Below, one piece after another: positions 61,997 to 64,000 of a stretch of DNA of 64,000 bases. A model generated the notes under the pieces. It had not been told where the DNA came from. It made no database searches and saw only the letters and a program-made list of their open reading frames with translations. The position numbers and the translations under genes were made by a program. Source of the DNA: Williamsia sp. (GTDB lineage Bacteria > Bacteroidota > Bacteroidia > Chitinophagales > Chitinophagaceae); the NCBI GenBank assembly GCA_015069695.1, contig JADCRZ010000024.1, forward strand, positions 1 through 64,000, read 5' to 3'. Numbering within the stretch: the first letter of the stretch is position 1; every line of letters begins with the position of its first letter.

Positions 61997-62896
61997 ATGA
62001 ATATAGAACAGGCCAATCGCATACCCTTGTCTTCCATTCTGCAAAAAATCGGCTCTATGCCCGTCAAGCAAAGGGGCTCTGAACTTTGGTATCACTCACC
62101 TTTTCGCAAAGAAAGAACGCCAAGCTTTCACATTCATGCGGCGAAAAACGTTTGGTACGATTTCGGGGAAGCGAAAGGCGGCAACGTCGTTCATTTCGTC
62201 TGCGCTTATCTCCAACGTAAGAATGAAGATGACACGATTGTCGATGCTTTGCGCTGGCTCAACAACATGGAGCCTTCCCAAACTGTCGTGCCTTTCTCAA
62301 AGGAAGATTTGAAGGAGTACGGCAAGGCTCTGCAGTTGCGCAAAGCCTCTGCTTTAAGGCACCCCTCCTTCGTCAGTTACTTAAGTTCGAGAGGCATCCC
62401 TCTGGCACTTGCGAGAAAGTACCTCAAAGAAGTTTGCGTGCGAAACCTTCATACCGGCAAGAATTTCTTCGCCTTGGGATTTGAGAATGAGAACGGCGGA
62501 TATGAGCTCAGGAATAAAGTGTTTAAGGGCTGCATTGCTCCGAAGACCATTTCATTCATCCGGGGGAATACGCCCTTGCCGGCCGACATTCACGTCTTTG
62601 AAGGATTCATGGATTTTCTCTCCGCACTGACAAAGCAGAAGGACAATCGATTTGAAGGGGATGTCATCGTTCTCAATTCCCTCATTTGCTTGCCGCAAGC
62701 CTTTCCTTACATCAAAGACTACAGCTACAAGACTCTTTATACCTGGCTCGACAACGATGCGACAGGCAAGGAGGCGAACCGGATATTGCAGGGATTTGCC
62801 GCAAAACAAGGTTCCCTCGTTTTCAAGCCCATGAACGAAACCTATGCAACGCATAAAGACGTGAATGAATGGCACATGCGCAAGCTTGGGTTATAA
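61997..62896 (+). CDS. CHC2 zinc-finger/Toprim DNA primase-like protein
   Basis: A 299-aa protein. The N-terminal CHC2-like domain (about 1-90) has SELWYHSPFRKERTPSFHIHAAKNVWYDFG, GGNVVHFVCAYL. The expected Cys ligands of the zinc finger are not present, since Trp-Tyr-His-Ser replaces the usual Cys position. The C-terminal Toprim domain (about 190-299) has VFEGFMDFLSAL (Glu) and LYTWLDNDATGKEANR (DxD-like acidic pair). Such proteins are typical of Bacteroidota mobile elements, where they prime replication after transfer. The ATG follows an AAAGGTG Shine-Dalgarno-like sequence. Confidence 0.88.
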   Translation: MNIEQANRIPLSSILQKIGSMPVKQRGSELWYHSPFRKERTPSFHIHAAKNVWYDFGEAKGGNVVHFVCAYLQRKNEDDTIVDALRWLNNMEPSQTVVPFSKEDLKEYGKALQLRKASALRHPSFVSYLSSRGIPLALARKYLKEVCVRNLHTGKNFFALGFENENGGYELRNKVFKGCIAPKTISFIRGNTPLPADIHVFEGFMDFLSALTKQKDNRFEGDVIVLNSLICLPQAFPYIKDYSYKTLYTWLDNDATGKEANRILQGFAAKQGSLVFKPMNETYATHKDVNEWHMRKLGL

Positions 62897-63342
62897 AGTT
62901 CTCAAATAAAGCCTGTTGCAATTAAAAACGTTGAAAGGAGCCTTCATATCCAGAGTCATCAACCATGCCTTGAACGCGTTGCTCATTTCTTCTCACGTCG
63001 CGGAAGTTGAGTTCATCTACCGGAATCAACCGATATCATCGCAACGACCGCCAGTGAAGGAATCGAATGACGCTTATAATTTTTGTCCAGGAGGTGACCA
63101 CTGGATCAGACATACAAGCCTTTAAACGCAATTTCAATTAGCAGGAATGATCCCAAGTTATTTTTCAGGCAGCATCCTGCGCTCTAAAAGGGAATTGAAT
63201 ATGTTACCGCGCTTCAACCAGGCAAAATTATGAATTGTAGAAATCATGTTATTACGCATTAAAACAAGTTCGGTTAAGTTTTATTAAAGAACTTTGAGCA
63301 GAAAAAGCTAAGAAATGAATATCCTGCTTTATCTAAGGAATC
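62897..63342. other. Gap downstream of the primase-like gene
   Basis: A 446-bp gap with no convincing gene. AGGAGGTGA, an exact match to the 16S rRNA 3' end complement, occurs at 63089-63097, followed by a short open frame starting with CTG at 63101 and ending at 63187 (28 residues), but no ATG. It may be a decayed gene. Confidence 0.45.
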
Positions 63343-63747
63343 TCAAGAGATTTTTTCATAGCTTGCTAATTGATTGCACAACCTTCGGCATTCATCCTTC
63401 ATAAACTGAAGATTTCTATAAACACCGCCGAGGTTTTCAAAAGCAGGTAAACAATCCTGATCGTCCATCGCGGCGAAACCAAAGTACCATTCATCATCTC
63501 CATCCTCAAGCTCTCCAGAGAAAGTCAAACCGCCGTGAACATGAATGTCTGCTTGCATGATAAGATCATTGAAATATTTCTGACCAAAAAATGGATGCTC
63601 TATGCCAATCCCAACATATCCGCAAAAACAGCCAAATTTATTTCTATATATCTGACAAGAGTATCCTGTTTCACTGTCCTCCCAAATCAGTTCATCCGGT
63701 TCGTTTTGCCATTCACCATTTCCCCATTGCGATTTGTTTAATGTCAT
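63343..63747 (-). CDS. Phage/plasmid-type hypothetical protein (HGGLTF motif)
   Basis: A 134-aa soluble protein containing CGYVGIGIEHPFFGQKYFND, HVHGGLTFSGEL, EWYFGFAAMDDQDCLP and a C-terminal helix FMKDECRRLCNQLASY. The pattern H-G-G-L-T-F ... W-x-x-G-F is familiar from hypothetical proteins of phages and plasmids of many hosts; their function is unknown to me. Alone on the minus strand at the window edge; the next gene is outside. Confidence 0.65.
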   Translation of the reverse strand: MTLNKSQWGNGEWQNEPDELIWEDSETGYSCQIYRNKFGCFCGYVGIGIEHPFFGQKYFNDLIMQADIHVHGGLTFSGELEDGDDEWYFGFAAMDDQDCLPAFENLGGVYRNLQFMKDECRRLCNQLASYEKIS

Positions 63748-64000
63748 TAAGTAAATCCTTCATTTTTAAGACAGCACATTCATGATTAGCCATGATTCGT
63801 CCATTCTAGTAAATCGGGTTACTAATCGCTGAATTTTCAATATCAAAATACGGTAACAGCATTTAACCTCTTTAATAGTTCTTATTCTCTTTATGCACTC
63901 TAAGATTGAATCCGCCAATACCTTATTCTCCAATTATATTAAGTCTATGGGAACTGCTTATCTATATTCTTTTTACTGTAGAGGAAGGCGAATATGAATA
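63748..64000. other. Window end, no feature seen
   Basis: The last 253 bases are AT-rich and contain no credible frame. The island continues past the window; the matching attachment site and the integrase are expected beyond it. Confidence 0.4.

Noticed and set aside
62916-63125. 69-codon open frame after the primase-like gene
   Set aside because: No domain or convincing start; the sequence looks like decayed DNA, so it is described only as part of the gap.

Overview
The window is chromosomal DNA from a Bacteroidota bacterium, most likely a member of the Chitinophagaceae. The evidence is a SusC/SusD pair, a GldA-type gliding ABC ATPase, a type IX secretion C-terminal domain, DUF4369/TlpA lipoproteins, an ECF sigma factor followed by a membrane partner and an outer-membrane barrel, and promoters of the Bacteroidota type (TTTG/TTG, about 19 bp, TAnnTTTG). 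No rRNA, CRISPR array or complete insertion sequence was seen. Positions 1 to about 55.7 kb look like ordinary core genome; 55.8 kb to the end of the window is a genomic island entered through a tRNA-Phe gene.

Core, left to right. Oxidative pentose-phosphate operon gnd-zwf-pgl (minus). A radical-SAM DNA modification/repair pair. AI-2E-type transporter, a small DUF2158 protein, a diacylglycerol-kinase-like lipid kinase, an SF1 helicase and a YhcG-type PDDEXK protein. A chaperone/usher-like cluster (12.4-17.6 kb): a 916-aa putative outer-membrane usher, three small secreted proteins and a divergent PapD-like chaperone. Then acyl-CoA ligase, recX, dnaN, DUF2007, an FtsB/DivIC-like protein, eno, gldA, acs, L,D-transpeptidase, a sigma/anti-sigma-like/outer-membrane barrel operon, kbl, susC-susD, a TlpA-like lipoprotein, the pheT-MBL-gatB operon, dnaB with three DnaA boxes upstream, rsmE, a TerC-family protein, pyrD, thiolase, a DUF1800-DUF1501 secreted pair, DUF2721 and an ABC exporter. 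A family of long palindromic repeats (consensus end GTCTGAACCAxGATT) sits exactly at gene 3' ends and supplies the stop codons of several genes.

Island (55.8 kb onward). Next to tRNA-Phe lie integrase arm-site-like repeats and then a compact ubiquitin-like conjugation cassette: two-domain Ubl (multiubiquitin) - E2-like - JAB/E1 fusion on the minus strand, with a DUF6527 protein converging on it. Divergent from the Ubl gene is an XRE regulator plus ImmA/IrrE metallopeptidase pair, the kind of switch known from anti-phage operons. The roughly 400-bp control region between them holds nested palindromes, four copies of the heptamer TCAGTAA and a candidate small RNA with its own promoter and terminator. 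A class II Fic protein, an excisionase-like protein, a CHC2/Toprim primase and a phage-type hypothetical protein follow. I regard the Ubl cassette and its control region as the most interesting part of the window; similar cassettes are known from comparative genomics, but this arrangement (E2 without a usable-looking cysteine, Ubl without a C-terminal Gly-Gly, DUF6527 on the opposite strand, embedded RNA) deserves attention.
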